64,000 nucleotides of DNA from Streptomyces sp. NRRL S-87 (GTDB lineage Bacteria > Actinomycetota > Actinomycetes > Streptomycetales > Streptomycetaceae), in NCBI RefSeq assembly GCF_000719335.1, contig NZ_JOGB01000045.1:1-64000 (forward strand). Reading direction: 5' to 3'. The first letter of the stretch is position 1. Each line of letters opens with the position of its first letter. Shown here piece by piece: positions 9,972 to 18,767 of the stretch. A program made the position numbers and the translations under genes. The notes under the pieces are model-generated. The model had not been told where the DNA came from, did not search any database, and was given only the letters and a program-made list of their open reading frames with translations.

Positions 9972-11210
9972 GTGCCGCGACAGCAGACACCCGGGGGAGT
10001 GGAGCGCTACCGCGTGCGCAGTACCGCGGCGGCCTTCACGTCCCTGACGGCACTGGCCGCCATGTCGCTCGTCGCGGGCCCCGCCGTGGCCCAGCAGCGC
10101 GGTCCCGGACCCTGCGCACTGGAGCGCACCTCGGCCCACCACTCGCTCGGACTGGACACCTGGAACGGCGCCTACCCGAAGCCGCTGCGCACGCTGGACG
10201 CGGTCATGGTCTTCCTGTCCTTCCCCGACGCCGCGCCCGCGGTCTCGCCGCAGGCCCTGACCGCCGACTACTTCCCCGCGACCAGCGACTTCTTCGCCCG
10301 GGCCTCGTACGGGAAGTTCCACCTGGTGCCGCACCCGCAGCAGCGCTGGATCCGGATGCCCAAGCCGTCCACCGCCTACGGGATAAAGCGCGACTGGGAG
10401 GCCCGGGACCGGGCGGCCTACCTCCGGGACGCCGTCGCGGCGGCCGATCCCGTGGTGGACTTCAGCCGGTACGACATCGTCTACTTCGTGGCCGACCCGA
10501 ACGCCCCCGGCGTGGACTCGGACGCCACCAAGGTCGTCAACTTCGACCGGCCGCTGCGCGCCGACGGCTCGGACCTGCGCCGCATCGTCACGGTCTTCGA
10601 GCGGCACCCGCCGGACCGCAACGTGCTCGCGCACGAGACCGGGCACGTCTTCGACCTGCCCGACCTCTACCACCGCCCGTCGGACGGCAAGGGCGACTGG
10701 GACACGTACGTGGGCGACTGGGACGTCATGGGCAGCCAGTTCGGCATGGCCCCGGACCTGTTCGCCTGGCAGAAGTGGAAGCTGGGCTGGCTGGGCCCGG
10801 GCCAGGTGGACTGCGTGCAGCACGGCTCGACCCTGCACACCCTCCAGCCCGTGGGCCAGCCCAGCCCGACCGGGGCGATCGGCGGGACCCGGCTCGCCGT
10901 GGTGCGTACGGGCCCGGGGAGCGCGGTCGCGGTCGAGGCGCGCGGCGCGGCCGGCAACGACGACGAGACGTGCTCGGAGGGCGTGCTGGTCTACAAGGTG
11001 CGCAACGAGGCGGCCTCGGGCGGCGGGCCCGTCGAGGTGCTGGACGGGCACCCCGACACGGAGGCCTGCTGGGACCGCTCGGTGTACCCGCCGCTGGCGG
11101 ACGCGCCGCTGCAGGCGGGGGAGGCGTACACGGTGCCGGGGGAGGGCATCCGGATCGAGGTGGCGGACCGGACGCCGTCGGGGGCGTACACGGTGAAGAT
11201 CACGACCTGA
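9972..11210 (+). CDS. Secreted M6-like metalloprotease
   Basis: 412 residues from GTG 9972, which has GGAGG five bases upstream. A long signal peptide (VRSTAAAFTSLTALAAMSLV...AVAQQ) exports it. The zinc site is H221-E222-TG-H225 with D231 as third ligand position. The glycine usual in HExxHxxGxxD is replaced by Asp (HETGHVFDLPD). The sequence VMVFLSFPDA...ADYFPATSDFFARASYGK is typical of M6/immune-inhibitor-A-like peptidases. Later cysteine pairs are compatible with an extracellular location. It is divergent from cdgA across about 430 bp that includes the BldD-like box, so developmental control is possible. The natural substrate is unknown. Confidence 0.85.
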   Translation: MPRQQTPGGVERYRVRSTAAAFTSLTALAAMSLVAGPAVAQQRGPGPCALERTSAHHSLGLDTWNGAYPKPLRTLDAVMVFLSFPDAAPAVSPQALTADYFPATSDFFARASYGKFHLVPHPQQRWIRMPKPSTAYGIKRDWEARDRAAYLRDAVAAADPVVDFSRYDIVYFVADPNAPGVDSDATKVVNFDRPLRADGSDLRRIVTVFERHPPDRNVLAHETGHVFDLPDLYHRPSDGKGDWDTYVGDWDVMGSQFGMAPDLFAWQKWKLGWLGPGQVDCVQHGSTLHTLQPVGQPSPTGAIGGTRLAVVRTGPGSAVAVEARGAAGNDDETCSEGVLVYKVRNEAASGGGPVEVLDGHPDTEACWDRSVYPPLADAPLQAGEAYTVPGEGIRIEVADRTPSGAYTVKITT

Positions 11211-11270
11211 GTCCGGTGCCGCTCGGCGGTGGCCTGTGACACGGCCGTCCGTGACCCGGAGGCGCAACGA

Positions 11271-11300
11271 AGAAGCCCCCCGCTTGCGCGAGGGGCTTCT
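11271..11300. terminator. Bidirectional terminator between protease and tRNA-Lys
   Basis: AGAAGCCCC at 11271-11279 pairs with GGGGCTTCT at 11292-11300. It is placed to end both the plus-strand protease transcript and the minus-strand tRNA. Confidence 0.75.
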
Positions 11301-11308
11301 TCCGTCTG

Positions 11309-11382
11309 TGCGCCGCCAGGGACTCGAACCCCGGACCCGCTGATTAAGAGTCAGCTGCTCTAACCAACTGAGCTAGCGGCGC
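11309..11382 (-). tRNA. tRNA-Lys (CTT), second identical copy
   Basis: The 74-nt sequence is identical to the plus-strand copy at 3065-3138, including anticodon CTT. Its first 39 bases also encode the last codons of the upstream minus-strand gene, whose TAA stop (11344-11346) lies in the anticodon loop. Confidence 0.97.
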
Positions 11383-12015
11383 CTGCGGCTCCCGCGCGTC
11401 CGGGGCCACCAGCCACCGGGAGGGCCCGGCCGGGTCCGCCGGGGTCAGTGCGGGAACGGTGACGGCGTCGCCGCGGCCGTGGCAGAGGGGCGTCGGAACG
11501 GCCCCGCCCCACTCCTCCCAGTGGAGCAGCGACGGCAGTCGCTGGGCGGTGCCGGGGGCCGCGAACAGGAGCATCCGCCCGCGGTGCACGGCGACGGGCC
11601 CGGAGCCGGGCCCGTCCTCCCACAGTCGGCCGAGCATCCGGCGGCCGAAGACGACGGGCACGTTGACCACGTCGAAGGCCGTTCCGCAGGGGAGCACGGC
11701 GGGTGCGGCCGGGCGCTCCTGCCACAGGGTGAGGGTGCTGTGCGGGTACGGGCTCGCGGACGCCAGCCAGGCGGCGCCCTCGGGGGTGACGCACGCGGCC
11801 CGGTGCGGCTCGGCCGCGGGGCCGGGGGCACCGGCGACCAGCTCGAAGACGTTCAGCGCGCGGGGTGTGCCGGGTGCCGGGCGGGTCTCCAGGCGCTCGC
11901 GGGCCGCGCGCGGGGGGTGGGGCCCGCCGGGGCGGTCGGTCTCGTGGAGCTCGGCGGTGTCGCAGCCGCCGCCCTTGGCGGTGCTCGTCGTCTTCTCGTG
12001 CAGCCAGGAGTCCAT
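11344..12015 (-). CDS. Actinobacterial PrimPol-N-like conserved protein, C-terminus overlaps tRNA-Lys
   Basis: 223 residues from ATG 12015. Residues about 55-205 (FELVAGAPGPAAE ... LPCGTAFDVVNVPVVFGRR ... GPGSGPVAVHRGRMLLFAAPG ... RWLVAPDAR) resemble the short actinobacterial proteins annotated as bifunctional primase/polymerase N-terminal domain. I see no complete catalytic triad, so polymerase activity is doubtful. The last residues LAQLVRAADS are simply tRNA-Lys sequence read through to a TAA in its anticodon loop. The original C-terminus therefore appears to have been replaced when the tRNA came to lie here, or the annotation convention of a longer protein does not apply. The family assignment is from remembered pattern only. 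Confidence 0.6.
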   Translation of the reverse strand: MDSWLHEKTTSTAKGGGCDTAELHETDRPGGPHPPRAARERLETRPAPGTPRALNVFELVAGAPGPAAEPHRAACVTPEGAAWLASASPYPHSTLTLWQERPAAPAVLPCGTAFDVVNVPVVFGRRMLGRLWEDGPGSGPVAVHRGRMLLFAAPGTAQRLPSLLHWEEWGGAVPTPLCHGRGDAVTVPALTPADPAGPSRWLVAPDAREPQAPLAQLVRAADS

Positions 12016-12301
12016 GGGTCCAGGAGTACCGGCTATGGTGGGTCGGTTCCGCAGAGTTGCCGGAAATCGGGACGTGGGGGTGGTCGGGGGAGTACCTTGC
12101 CCCTCCGGCATATGCCGGGTGCCGGTTGTCGGGGTGGGGGCGGGCCGGGTTCCTTTCGGTGGCCCGGCTGCGGGCCGGTGGGCCCTGCGGGGCGATGTCC
12201 CCTCCCCGCCCCTTCCCGCACCGTGGCTTGCGACCACGGACGCCGCCCCGCCGGGCTCCGCCCGGGAAACCCGGGCGCTGCGCGCCGGGTGCGCTCAAAC
12301 G

Positions 12302-12416
12302 CCGCGCGGGCTGGATATGCCCGCCCTCCCACACCGCGCGGGCTGGATATGCCCGCCCTCCGACACCGCGCGGGCTGGATGTGTCGGCTCGTCTTGGACG
12401 TCGCGCGGGCTGGAGG
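12302..12416. repeat. Tandem 32-bp repeat with internal hairpin
   Basis: Four units begin at about 12302, 12334, 12366 and 12401 with CCGCGCGGGCTGG or a variant. The first two carry GCGGGC-TGGATAT-GCCCGC, an inverted repeat with a 7-base loop. The fourth unit is degenerate. It sits between the PrimPol-like gene and the GNAT gene in a stretch of about 490 bp (12016-12506) with no supported gene. Confidence 0.75.
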
Positions 12417-12506
12417 GGCCGGTCGCGGCAACTCCGGCCTCGCGGGCGTTCGGGGCGCGGGTCGGGGCGGAGCCCCAGGGGCGTACGTGACGTGGGAGGG
12501 TGCGGT

Positions 12507-12914
12507 ATGCACACTACGGACGAGGCGGCCGGCCTCACCCTCAGCCTCAGCCCTCCGCTCCGGGACGACGAACTCAACCGGCTGTTCGCTGCGGCGTGGC
12601 CGGGCCACGCGCCCACCCCCTTCGCCCCCAAACTGGCCCGGAGTCTCCTCTGGGTCGCGGCCCACCGCGGGGACCGCCTGGTCGGGTACGTGAACGTGGT
12701 CGGCGACGGCGGCGCCCACGCCTTCGTCCTCGACACGACCGTCCACCCGGCGGAGCGCCGCCACGGCGTCGGCGTACGGCTCGTGCGGACCGCGGCCGAC
12801 GCGGCCCGCGCCCGGGGCGCGGAGTGGCTGCACGTCGACTACGAGCCCGAACTCGCGCCCTTCTACGAGCGGTGCGGCTTCCGCCCGACCGCCGCCGGCC
12901 TCATGGCCCTCTGA
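12507..12914 (+). CDS. GNAT-family N-acetyltransferase
   Basis: 135 residues with one GNAT domain. The acetyl-CoA-binding region reads AFVLDTTVHPAERRHGVGVRLVRTAADAARARG (RxxGxG/A type, about residues 71-104). It ends with the usual HVDYEPELAPFYERCGFRPT. GGGAGGG lies 6 bases before ATG 12507. The acceptor substrate is unknown. A strong hairpin follows at 13001-13039. Confidence 0.85.
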   Translation: MHTTDEAAGLTLSLSPPLRDDELNRLFAAAWPGHAPTPFAPKLARSLLWVAAHRGDRLVGYVNVVGDGGAHAFVLDTTVHPAERRHGVGVRLVRTAADAARARGAEWLHVDYEPELAPFYERCGFRPTAAGLMAL

Positions 12915-13000
12915 CCGCCGCCCGCGCCGGTCCCGGGCGGATGGCGGAGGGCGGTCGGCCGCGGGTCGGCGAGCGGCGGCCCGGCGGCGGCGCGGGGCAC

Positions 13001-13039
13001 GCCGACGGCCCCCGGGAGCCGTTCCCGGGGGCCGTCGGC
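13001..13039. terminator. Bidirectional terminator after GNAT gene
   Basis: Perfect 17-bp stem: 13001-13017 (GCCGACGGCCCCCGGGA) pairs with 13023-13039 across a 5-base loop. It separates two convergent genes. Confidence 0.85.
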
Positions 13040-13071
13040 GTACGGACGCGTGGCGGGTGTGCAGGCGCCGG

Positions 13072-13416
13072 TCAGCGGGCCTCGGGCTCGCCCCTCAGCA
13101 GACCCTGCCCGAACTCGATCATCTTGCGCGCGTAGTCCTCGGTCCACTCCGCGCGCTCCGCGATCGCGGCCGGCGTCAGCCGGTCGAACCGGCGCGGGTC
13201 GGCGAGCTGGGCGGCCGCCACCGCCTGGAACTCCGTGGCCCGGTCGTGCGCGGCCCGGAACGCCAGCGTCAGCTCGGTCGCGCGGCTCAGCAGCTCACGA
13301 GGGTCCTCGATCGATTCCAGGTCGAAGAAGTGCTCGGGGTCCGCGACCGCTTCCGCGGGCTCGAAGAGCAACTGCGCGGGCCGCAGCCTCCGCTCAGTGC
13401 GCTCGGCCTCAGCCAT
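13072..13416 (-). CDS. Conserved hypothetical protein
   Basis: 114 residues, predicted helical and charged, with no signal peptide or membrane segment. ATG 13416 is preceded by AGGAGGA at good spacing, which excludes the longer upstream frame. Features include FEPAEAVADPEHFFDLESIED and a C-terminal EYARKMIEFGQGLL-like helix (EDYARKMIEFGQGLL). I do not recognise the family. It is upstream of nothing on the same strand except the terminator at 13001-13039. Confidence 0.7.
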   Translation of the reverse strand: MAEAERTERRLRPAQLLFEPAEAVADPEHFFDLESIEDPRELLSRATELTLAFRAAHDRATEFQAVAAAQLADPRRFDRLTPAAIAERAEWTEDYARKMIEFGQGLLRGEPEAR

Positions 13417-13602
13417 GCGTGTCCTCCTGTGCGTCGTTCCGGGATCGAGCCCGCGCTTTCCGGGCCACCCTCCATTGTCCAACGCCCCGCAAGAGCACCC
13501 CGGTGCGCTCCCGGGCCCCCTGGGGCGGGCGGGGCGGGTGGGCATGGCGGTCGGGTTGCGCGGGGGTGAGGGGGTGGGGGGCGGCAGGAGCCGGTGTGCG
13601 GG

Positions 13603-14199
13603 TCAGGCGTCGAGGTGGCCGGTGTCGTTCCAGCGCTCCAGGGCCGGCATGCCGTACGCCCAGCCCAGGACCGACAGCGACGTCGGCTCCAGCCGCATCC
13701 GGGCTCCGAAGGAGGCCGGCTCGCCCAGCCAGCGCGCGCCCAGCGTGCGCAGGAAGTGCCCGTGGGCGAACACCAGCACGTCCCGGTCCGCCGAGCGGGC
13801 CCACTCCACGACCTCGTCGGCGCGCGCCGATATCTCCGCCACGGCCTCGCCCTCCGGCACCCCGTCGCGCCAGATCAGCCAGCCGGGCCGGACGGCCTGG
13901 ATCTCGGCCGGGGTCATGCCCTCGTAGGCGCCGTAGTCCCACTCCATCAGGACGTCCCACGGCTCGGCGCGGTCGCCGAAGCCCGCCAGCTCGCAGCTCT
14001 CGCTCGCGCGCACCAGGGGGCTGGTGCGGACCTCGACGTCGGGCAGTCCGGCCCAGGTCCCGCGGGCCAGCCGTGCACCCAGCAGCTTCGCGCCGCGGCG
14101 CCCCTCCTCCAGCAGGGGGACGTCCGTCCGCCCCGTGTGCTTGCCGGAGAGCGACCAGGCGGTCTGGCCGTGCCGGGCCAGCAGGATGCGGGGTGCCAT
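13603..14199 (-). CDS. Histidine phosphatase (phosphoglycerate mutase-like)
   Basis: 198 residues of the PhoE/GpmB branch. The catalytic RHG triad is in [12 protein letters not shown] at residues about 5-16. The second basic patch is [12 protein letters not shown], the acid [17 protein letters not shown], and the second histidine lies in [22 protein letters not shown] 14199 has AGGAGAC upstream. Such proteins hydrolyse small phosphate esters in the cytoplasm. The substrate is not predictable. It is divergent from the PAP2 gene across about 165 bp. Confidence 0.88.
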   Translation of the reverse strand: MAPRILLARHGQTAWSLSGKHTGRTDVPLLEEGRRGAKLLGARLARGTWAGLPDVEVRTSPLVRASESCELAGFGDRAEPWDVLMEWDYGAYEGMTPAEIQAVRPGWLIWRDGVPEGEAVAEISARADEVVEWARSADRDVLVFAHGHFLRTLGARWLGEPASFGARMRLEPTSLSVLGWAYGMPALERWNDTGHLDA

Positions 14200-14363
14200 G
14201 GGGGTCTCCTGGGGGCGGGCCCACTGCGGGGCCGATGGGACGTGTGAGCGACGTGTGAGCAAAGACATGTGGGTAAATGGGACAACCCCTTCATCATCTC
14301 GTACGGCTGCACGTCGAGTGAACGACGACCGACCCTTTAGTTGCCTGAGGCATCATGTAGAGC

Positions 14364-15716
14364 ATGACTACGGGGATACGCAGGGGCGTCGAGGTCGCGA
14401 CCGGGCCGGCCGGGGGTGCGGAGCGGGCGGGGGCGGCGGTCCGGCCCCGGAGCGGGCGGGCGGCCTCCCGCTGGTGGGCGGAGCTGCTGCTCATCGCCCT
14501 CGTCTACGCGGCGTACTCCGGCGGCCGGCTGCTCGCCCGGGGCGACGTGGCCGCCGCCGTCTCCCACGGCCGGGCGATACTCGGCCTCGAAGAACCGCTC
14601 GGGCTCGATCTCGAGCGCCTGCTCAACCCCGTGTTCACCGACCACGCGTGGCTCGGCGTACCGGCGGACTTCGCGTACGCGTCCCTGCACTACCTCGTCA
14701 CCCCGGCCGTCCTGGTCTGGCTCTACCTGCGCCGCCCCGCCCACTACCGCGCTGCCCGCCGCTGGCTCATGGCCTCCACCCTGATGGGCCTCGTCGGCTT
14801 CGCGCTGCTGCCGACCAGCCCGCCCCGGCTGCTGGGCGCCGGGTCCGGCTTCGCCGACACGATGGCGCGCTTCAGCACGTACGGGTGGTGGGGCGCCGAG
14901 GCCAGCGCCCCGCGCGGTCTCGGGAGTCTGACCAACCAGTACGCCGCCATGCCGAGCCTGCACGTCGGCTGGGCCCTGTGGTGCGGGATCCTCCTCTGGC
15001 GCCACGGCCGGACGCCCCTGGTACGGGCGGCCGGCGCGGCGTACCCGGTGCTCACCGCGCTCGTGGTCATGGGCACGGCGAACCACTACTTCCTCGACGC
15101 GGCCGCCGGCTGCGCGGTGATGGGGCTGGGCTACCTGGTGGGCGTCGTCGGTGCGGACGCGCTGACGCGCGCGGTCGCGCGACGGCGGGCCGGCGACTCC
15201 GGCCCGGTGCCGGTCGGCTCCGTGCCGGGCGCGCGGGCCGCCGTCGCCGAGGGGCCGCGGGCCGCCGTCGCCGAGGGGCCGCGGGCCGCCGTCGCCGAGG
15301 GGCCGCGGGCTGCCGCGGGCGGCCACCGCTCCACGGGTCGTACCGGCCGCAGCGCGACGATCCGCGCCCCCCGCTCGGAGACTCCCGCCGCCCGCCCGCA
15401 GGCGCCCGCGACCGGGCCGGTGTCCCGCACCGCCCGTCCGGAGGCTCCCGCTCCCGGTGCGTGGGCACGCGCCCCCCGCCCGGACGCTCCCTTCGCCCGC
15501 CCGCAGGCCCCCGCCCCCCGCCCGGACGCTCCCTTCGCCCGCCCGCAGGCCCCCGCTCCCCGCTCCGCGGTCCCCGTCGGCACCCCGCGGCCTCCCGCGC
15601 CCCGGCCGTCGGCTCCCGGCGCGGGCCCGCAGCCTTCCGGGCCTCCCGCGCGACCTCCCGCGACCCGCCCTCAGGCCCCCGCCGTGCGCCTCGGGGATGC
15701 CCTCGGAGGGGGTTGA
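14364..15716 (+). CDS. PAP2-superfamily membrane phosphatase with long Pro/Ala-rich tail
   Basis: 450 residues. About five or six membrane segments span residues 38-290. The PAP2 catalytic signatures are MPSLHVGWALW (the SxxxH-like motif) and GTANHYFLDAAAG. The first motif is weak (PTSPPRLL), as in the inositol-phosphoceramide-synthase-like branch. Expected role: phosphate or phospholipid head-group hydrolysis or transfer at the outer membrane face. The last about 160 residues are low complexity: three copies of AVAEGPRA, then ARPQAPAPRPDAP-type repeats. That tail is far longer than the family norm and is probably disordered on the cytoplasmic side. The start has no strong ribosome site. It ends 49 bases before the nuclease gene. 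Confidence 0.85.
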   Translation: MTTGIRRGVEVATGPAGGAERAGAAVRPRSGRAASRWWAELLLIALVYAAYSGGRLLARGDVAAAVSHGRAILGLEEPLGLDLERLLNPVFTDHAWLGVPADFAYASLHYLVTPAVLVWLYLRRPAHYRAARRWLMASTLMGLVGFALLPTSPPRLLGAGSGFADTMARFSTYGWWGAEASAPRGLGSLTNQYAAMPSLHVGWALWCGILLWRHGRTPLVRAAGAAYPVLTALVVMGTANHYFLDAAAGCAVMGLGYLVGVVGADALTRAVARRRAGDSGPVPVGSVPGARAAVAEGPRAAVAEGPRAAVAEGPRAAAGGHRSTGRTGRSATIRAPRSETPAARPQAPATGPVSRTARPEAPAPGAWARAPRPDAPFARPQAPAPRPDAPFARPQAPAPRSAVPVGTPRPPAPRPSAPGAGPQPSGPPARPPATRPQAPAVRLGDALGGG

Positions 15717-15765
15717 TTCCCGGTGGAGCCCACGATTGTCACTGGCGGATGGGAGACTTCCGCGG

Positions 15766-17154
15766 GTGAGCGCCTACCCGCCCGACGACACCCGGACCGC
15801 GGCCCCGCCCGGACCGCCGAACCCCCGCGGTCGCCAGAGCGCCCCGGGACCCGCAGCCTCCTCGAATGCCCCTGACCCGGCCCGGGATCCCGTCGCCCGG
15901 GGCGGGGCCCCGACCCGGGCCGCGGCCCCCGCCCCGCTCCGACAGCGCCTGGCCGCGCTCCGGGGGCCCGCCGTGCCGCCGCGCCCGCTCGACGCCCGGG
16001 CCCTGGCGGCCCTCGCCGCCAACCCGGGCTGCTCCCGCCGCGCCCTCCTCGACGGCGCCGGCGTCGACAAGACCGCGCTCGCGACCGCGCTCGGCGCCCC
16101 CTCCGGCTTCGGCCAGTCCCAGTTCGCGATAGTCCGCGGCAACTCGTTCGAGGCCAAGGTCAAGGCCGACGGCGGCCACGAACTGCTGCGCCTGCTGTAC
16201 GAGCGGCTCGGCGGCCCCGCGGCCCCCGACCCCGGCACCGCCCTCGTCCCCGACCTGACCGCCGTGGGCCCCGAGGGCCGGGCCGCCCGTACCGCCCTGG
16301 CCCTGCGCGAGGCCACCGCGGCCCGGGCCTGGGCGCTGCTCGACCACCCGATGCTCGCGCTGGAAGTGGCCGGGACGCCGGCCTTCCTGGAGCCGGACGC
16401 CGTCGTGGTGCGCCCCGACGGCCGCTGGGCCGTCGTGGAGATCAAGTCGTTCCCGATGGTCGACGGCTCGGCCGACCCGGCGAAGGTCGGCGCCGCCGCC
16501 CGCCAGGCCGCCGTCTACGCCCTCGCCCTGGAGCGGATCGCCGCCGTCACCGAGGGTGCGTCCGTGGACCACCGGGCGCTGCTGGTCTGCCCCAAGGACT
16601 TCTCCAATCTCCCCACCGCCGCGCCCGTCGACATCCGCAAGCAGCGCTCCGTGACCCGGCGCCAGCTCGACCGGCTGACCCGCGTCGAGGAACTCGCCGA
16701 CGCCCTGCCCGCGGACACCACCTTCGACACGAGCCTGCCGCGCGAGGAGCTCACCGCGGCCGTCGAGTCCGTCGAGGCCGCGTACGCGCCCGAGTGCCTG
16801 GCCGCCTGCGAGCTGGCCTTCCACTGCCGCGACCACGCCCGCGCCGCCGACTCCGTCACCGCGCTGGGCCGCGGCGCACGGAGCGAGCTCGGCGCCCTGA
16901 CCACGGTCACGGCAGCTCTCGAAGCGGCCCACGGCACGCCGCCCCCGGCCTCGCCCCCCGCCCCGGCGCACGGAGACGCCCCCGCGGACCAGCGCGACCC
17001 CGCGGACGAACACGCTCCCGCGGACCCGCACACCCCCGAGGACCCCACCGCCGCGGCGCTGCGCCGCGCCGCGCGGCTGCGCGCCGAGGCCCTCGCCGAG
17101 GCCGCCGGGCGCTCCGCCGGCCCGCACCCACCGGAGGCCCCCGCATGCCCCTGA
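15766..17154 (+). CDS. PD-(D/E)XK nuclease with Cas4/Dna2-like cysteine set
   Basis: 462 residues from GTG 15766 (GGGAG ten bases upstream). The first 60 residues are Pro/Ala-rich. The nuclease core shows EPDAVVV with D211, then VVEIKSF with E225 and K227, the PD-(D/E)XK signature of RecB/Cas4-type nucleases. A cysteine at C89 precedes the core and C344-x3-C348-x5-C354 follows it. One cysteine before and three after the nuclease is the layout of the [4Fe-4S] nucleases Cas4, AddB and Dna2. The tail is acidic and Pro-rich. It overlaps the next gene by 10 bp and is followed by a superfamily 1 helicase gene, so the three products probably act together on DNA ends. The nuclease fold is well supported; the cluster is inferred. 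Confidence 0.75.
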   Translation: MSAYPPDDTRTAAPPGPPNPRGRQSAPGPAASSNAPDPARDPVARGGAPTRAAAPAPLRQRLAALRGPAVPPRPLDARALAALAANPGCSRRALLDGAGVDKTALATALGAPSGFGQSQFAIVRGNSFEAKVKADGGHELLRLLYERLGGPAAPDPGTALVPDLTAVGPEGRAARTALALREATAARAWALLDHPMLALEVAGTPAFLEPDAVVVRPDGRWAVVEIKSFPMVDGSADPAKVGAAARQAAVYALALERIAAVTEGASVDHRALLVCPKDFSNLPTAAPVDIRKQRSVTRRQLDRLTRVEELADALPADTTFDTSLPREELTAAVESVEAAYAPECLAACELAFHCRDHARAADSVTALGRGARSELGALTTVTAALEAAHGTPPPASPPAPAHGDAPADQRDPADEHAPADPHTPEDPTAAALRRAARLRAEALAEAAGRSAGPHPPEAPACP

Positions 17155-18767
17155 TGAGCACCCTCGCCCGGCTGGAAGCCGTGCGCACGGGCCGGGCCGT
17201 CCCGCTCGCCACCGTCCGGCACCGCCACCTGGCCCCGCGCCCGCTGGTCCTCGTACCGCTGACCACGGCCGGCGAGGCCGGTGCGCCGCTCGGCGTCATG
17301 GTCGGCACGGACCGGCACGACCCGCACGTCCTCGTCGTGCCCCAGCCGCGTGACCGCGACCTGCGCTGGGCGTTCCTCGCCCGGCTCGCCGACGTCGTGC
17401 TGCCGTACCTGGACGGCTACGCGGACGCCACCGAGCCCGTCGAGCGCACCGAGACCGACCCCGAGACCAAGAAGAAGGTCAAGGTCACGGCCGAGCTGTG
17501 CGTGGACGCGCCGCAGCTGGTCGTGCCCAACCGGGCGGGTGTGGACTACGTCCGCCTGCTCGGCCGCTCCATGCGCTTCCGCCGCACCGCCGAACAGGAC
17601 CCCGACACCCCGCACCCGGCGCCCCCGCACGTCCCGCTCCTCGGCCGCTGGTTCACCCATCTGGGTGAACGTGCCCGGGTCCCCGGTGCCGGCCTCCTGC
17701 TCTCCGCCACCGACCTGCTGGCCCGGCACTGGGCCACTGGCCAGAGCACCCTGGAGGACCAGCACCTGGGCGCGCTGCTCGGCTGGATCGACCCCCCGGA
17801 GGGCGCGTCGGGCGCCGCGCACGCGCGGCGCGCCGAACTCGCCCGGGACGCCGACGGGCTGCTGGAGTGCCCACCGGCCGGTCCCGCCACCGACCCCGCC
17901 TTCGACAACCGCCTGCTCGCCCCGGCCATGGCCCGCTACGACGCGGCCCGAACGGTGCTGCCGTACGACGAGGCGGCCGCCGCCGCGACCCGGCGCGCCG
18001 AACAGGAGCTGCGGCGGCTGGTGCTGACCCAGATGGAGCCCACCTGGTGGGCCGTCTGGCGCGCCCTCGACCTGCTGCGCGCCCTCCCGCCCGGCGCCCG
18101 GACGGAGGACCGCTGGACCGGCGACCGCTGGTCGTACACCGGCCACCGCGACCGGGTACGGGCCGGCGAGCCCCCGCAGCCGCGCACGGACGACGCCGTG
18201 ACGGCGGCCCGCAAGCTCGCCCGGCGGGAGGCCGAGCAGACCCGGCTGGAGGCGCACGAGGCGCTGGACGACCCGCTGGTGATGGCCGAACGGCGGCTGG
18301 CGGGCGAGGCGTTCGCGGGCGAGGTCACCGAGGTCGTCATGGAGTGGACCGAGTCCAGGCGGCCCAGCCCGCGCCCGCTGGTGACCGTACGCACCGACGA
18401 CCGCCCGCAGCTCGCCGCCGACGCCGGCGGCGACGACTCCGGGGCCGCGAGCGGCAAGGCGTACCGCTCCCTGGCGGACCGGCGCACCCAGAGCGCCCGA
18501 CTGGTCCGGTACGAGACGGAGCCGGGCGGCGCGACCCTGGTGGTGCTGCGCCTGCTGGACAAGATGGGCCGGACGAAGGACCCCGAGCCCGGCTCGGTGC
18601 CGGAGAAGGGCGACCGGGTCTGCTGGACCCTGTTCGAGCACGACAGCCGCACTGGGCCGCGGCTGCCGGAGCCGGAGGACACGCCGTGGACCCACGGCGG
18701 ACCGCCCGGCGCGGCGGCGGCGGCCGGCGAGGCCCCGGACGCGGTGACGAGCGAGGACGTGCTGTGA
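17145..18767 (+). CDS. Unknown protein, middle gene of nuclease-helicase operon
   Basis: 540 residues, cytoplasmic, no recognised domain. The N-terminal third is beta-rich (PLVLVPLTTAGEAGAPLGVMVG, PHVLVVPQPRDRD). The middle is helical with conserved-looking QMEPTWWAVWRALDLLRALP near residue 300. The C-terminal part (RPLVTVRTDDRPQ ... ARLVRYETEPGGATLVVLRLLDKMG ... GDRVCWTLFEHD) looks like a small beta-barrel. ATG 17145 overlaps the nuclease end by 10 bp and its own stop overlaps the helicase GTG by 4 bp, so translation is likely coupled. A beta-barrel precedes the helicase core in Dna2/Upf1-type proteins, so this may be the detached accessory part; that is speculation. Confidence 0.7.
   Translation: MPLMSTLARLEAVRTGRAVPLATVRHRHLAPRPLVLVPLTTAGEAGAPLGVMVGTDRHDPHVLVVPQPRDRDLRWAFLARLADVVLPYLDGYADATEPVERTETDPETKKKVKVTAELCVDAPQLVVPNRAGVDYVRLLGRSMRFRRTAEQDPDTPHPAPPHVPLLGRWFTHLGERARVPGAGLLLSATDLLARHWATGQSTLEDQHLGALLGWIDPPEGASGAAHARRAELARDADGLLECPPAGPATDPAFDNRLLAPAMARYDAARTVLPYDEAAAAATRRAEQELRRLVLTQMEPTWWAVWRALDLLRALPPGARTEDRWTGDRWSYTGHRDRVRAGEPPQPRTDDAVTAARKLARREAEQTRLEAHEALDDPLVMAERRLAGEAFAGEVTEVVMEWTESRRPSPRPLVTVRTDDRPQLAADAGGDDSGAASGKAYRSLADRRTQSARLVRYETEPGGATLVVLRLLDKMGRTKDPEPGSVPEKGDRVCWTLFEHDSRTGPRLPEPEDTPWTHGGPPGAAAAAGEAPDAVTSEDVL

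Noticed and set aside
12302..12416. Possible CRISPR array
   Set aside because: Units are directly abutting, with no unique spacers, and no cas genes are near.
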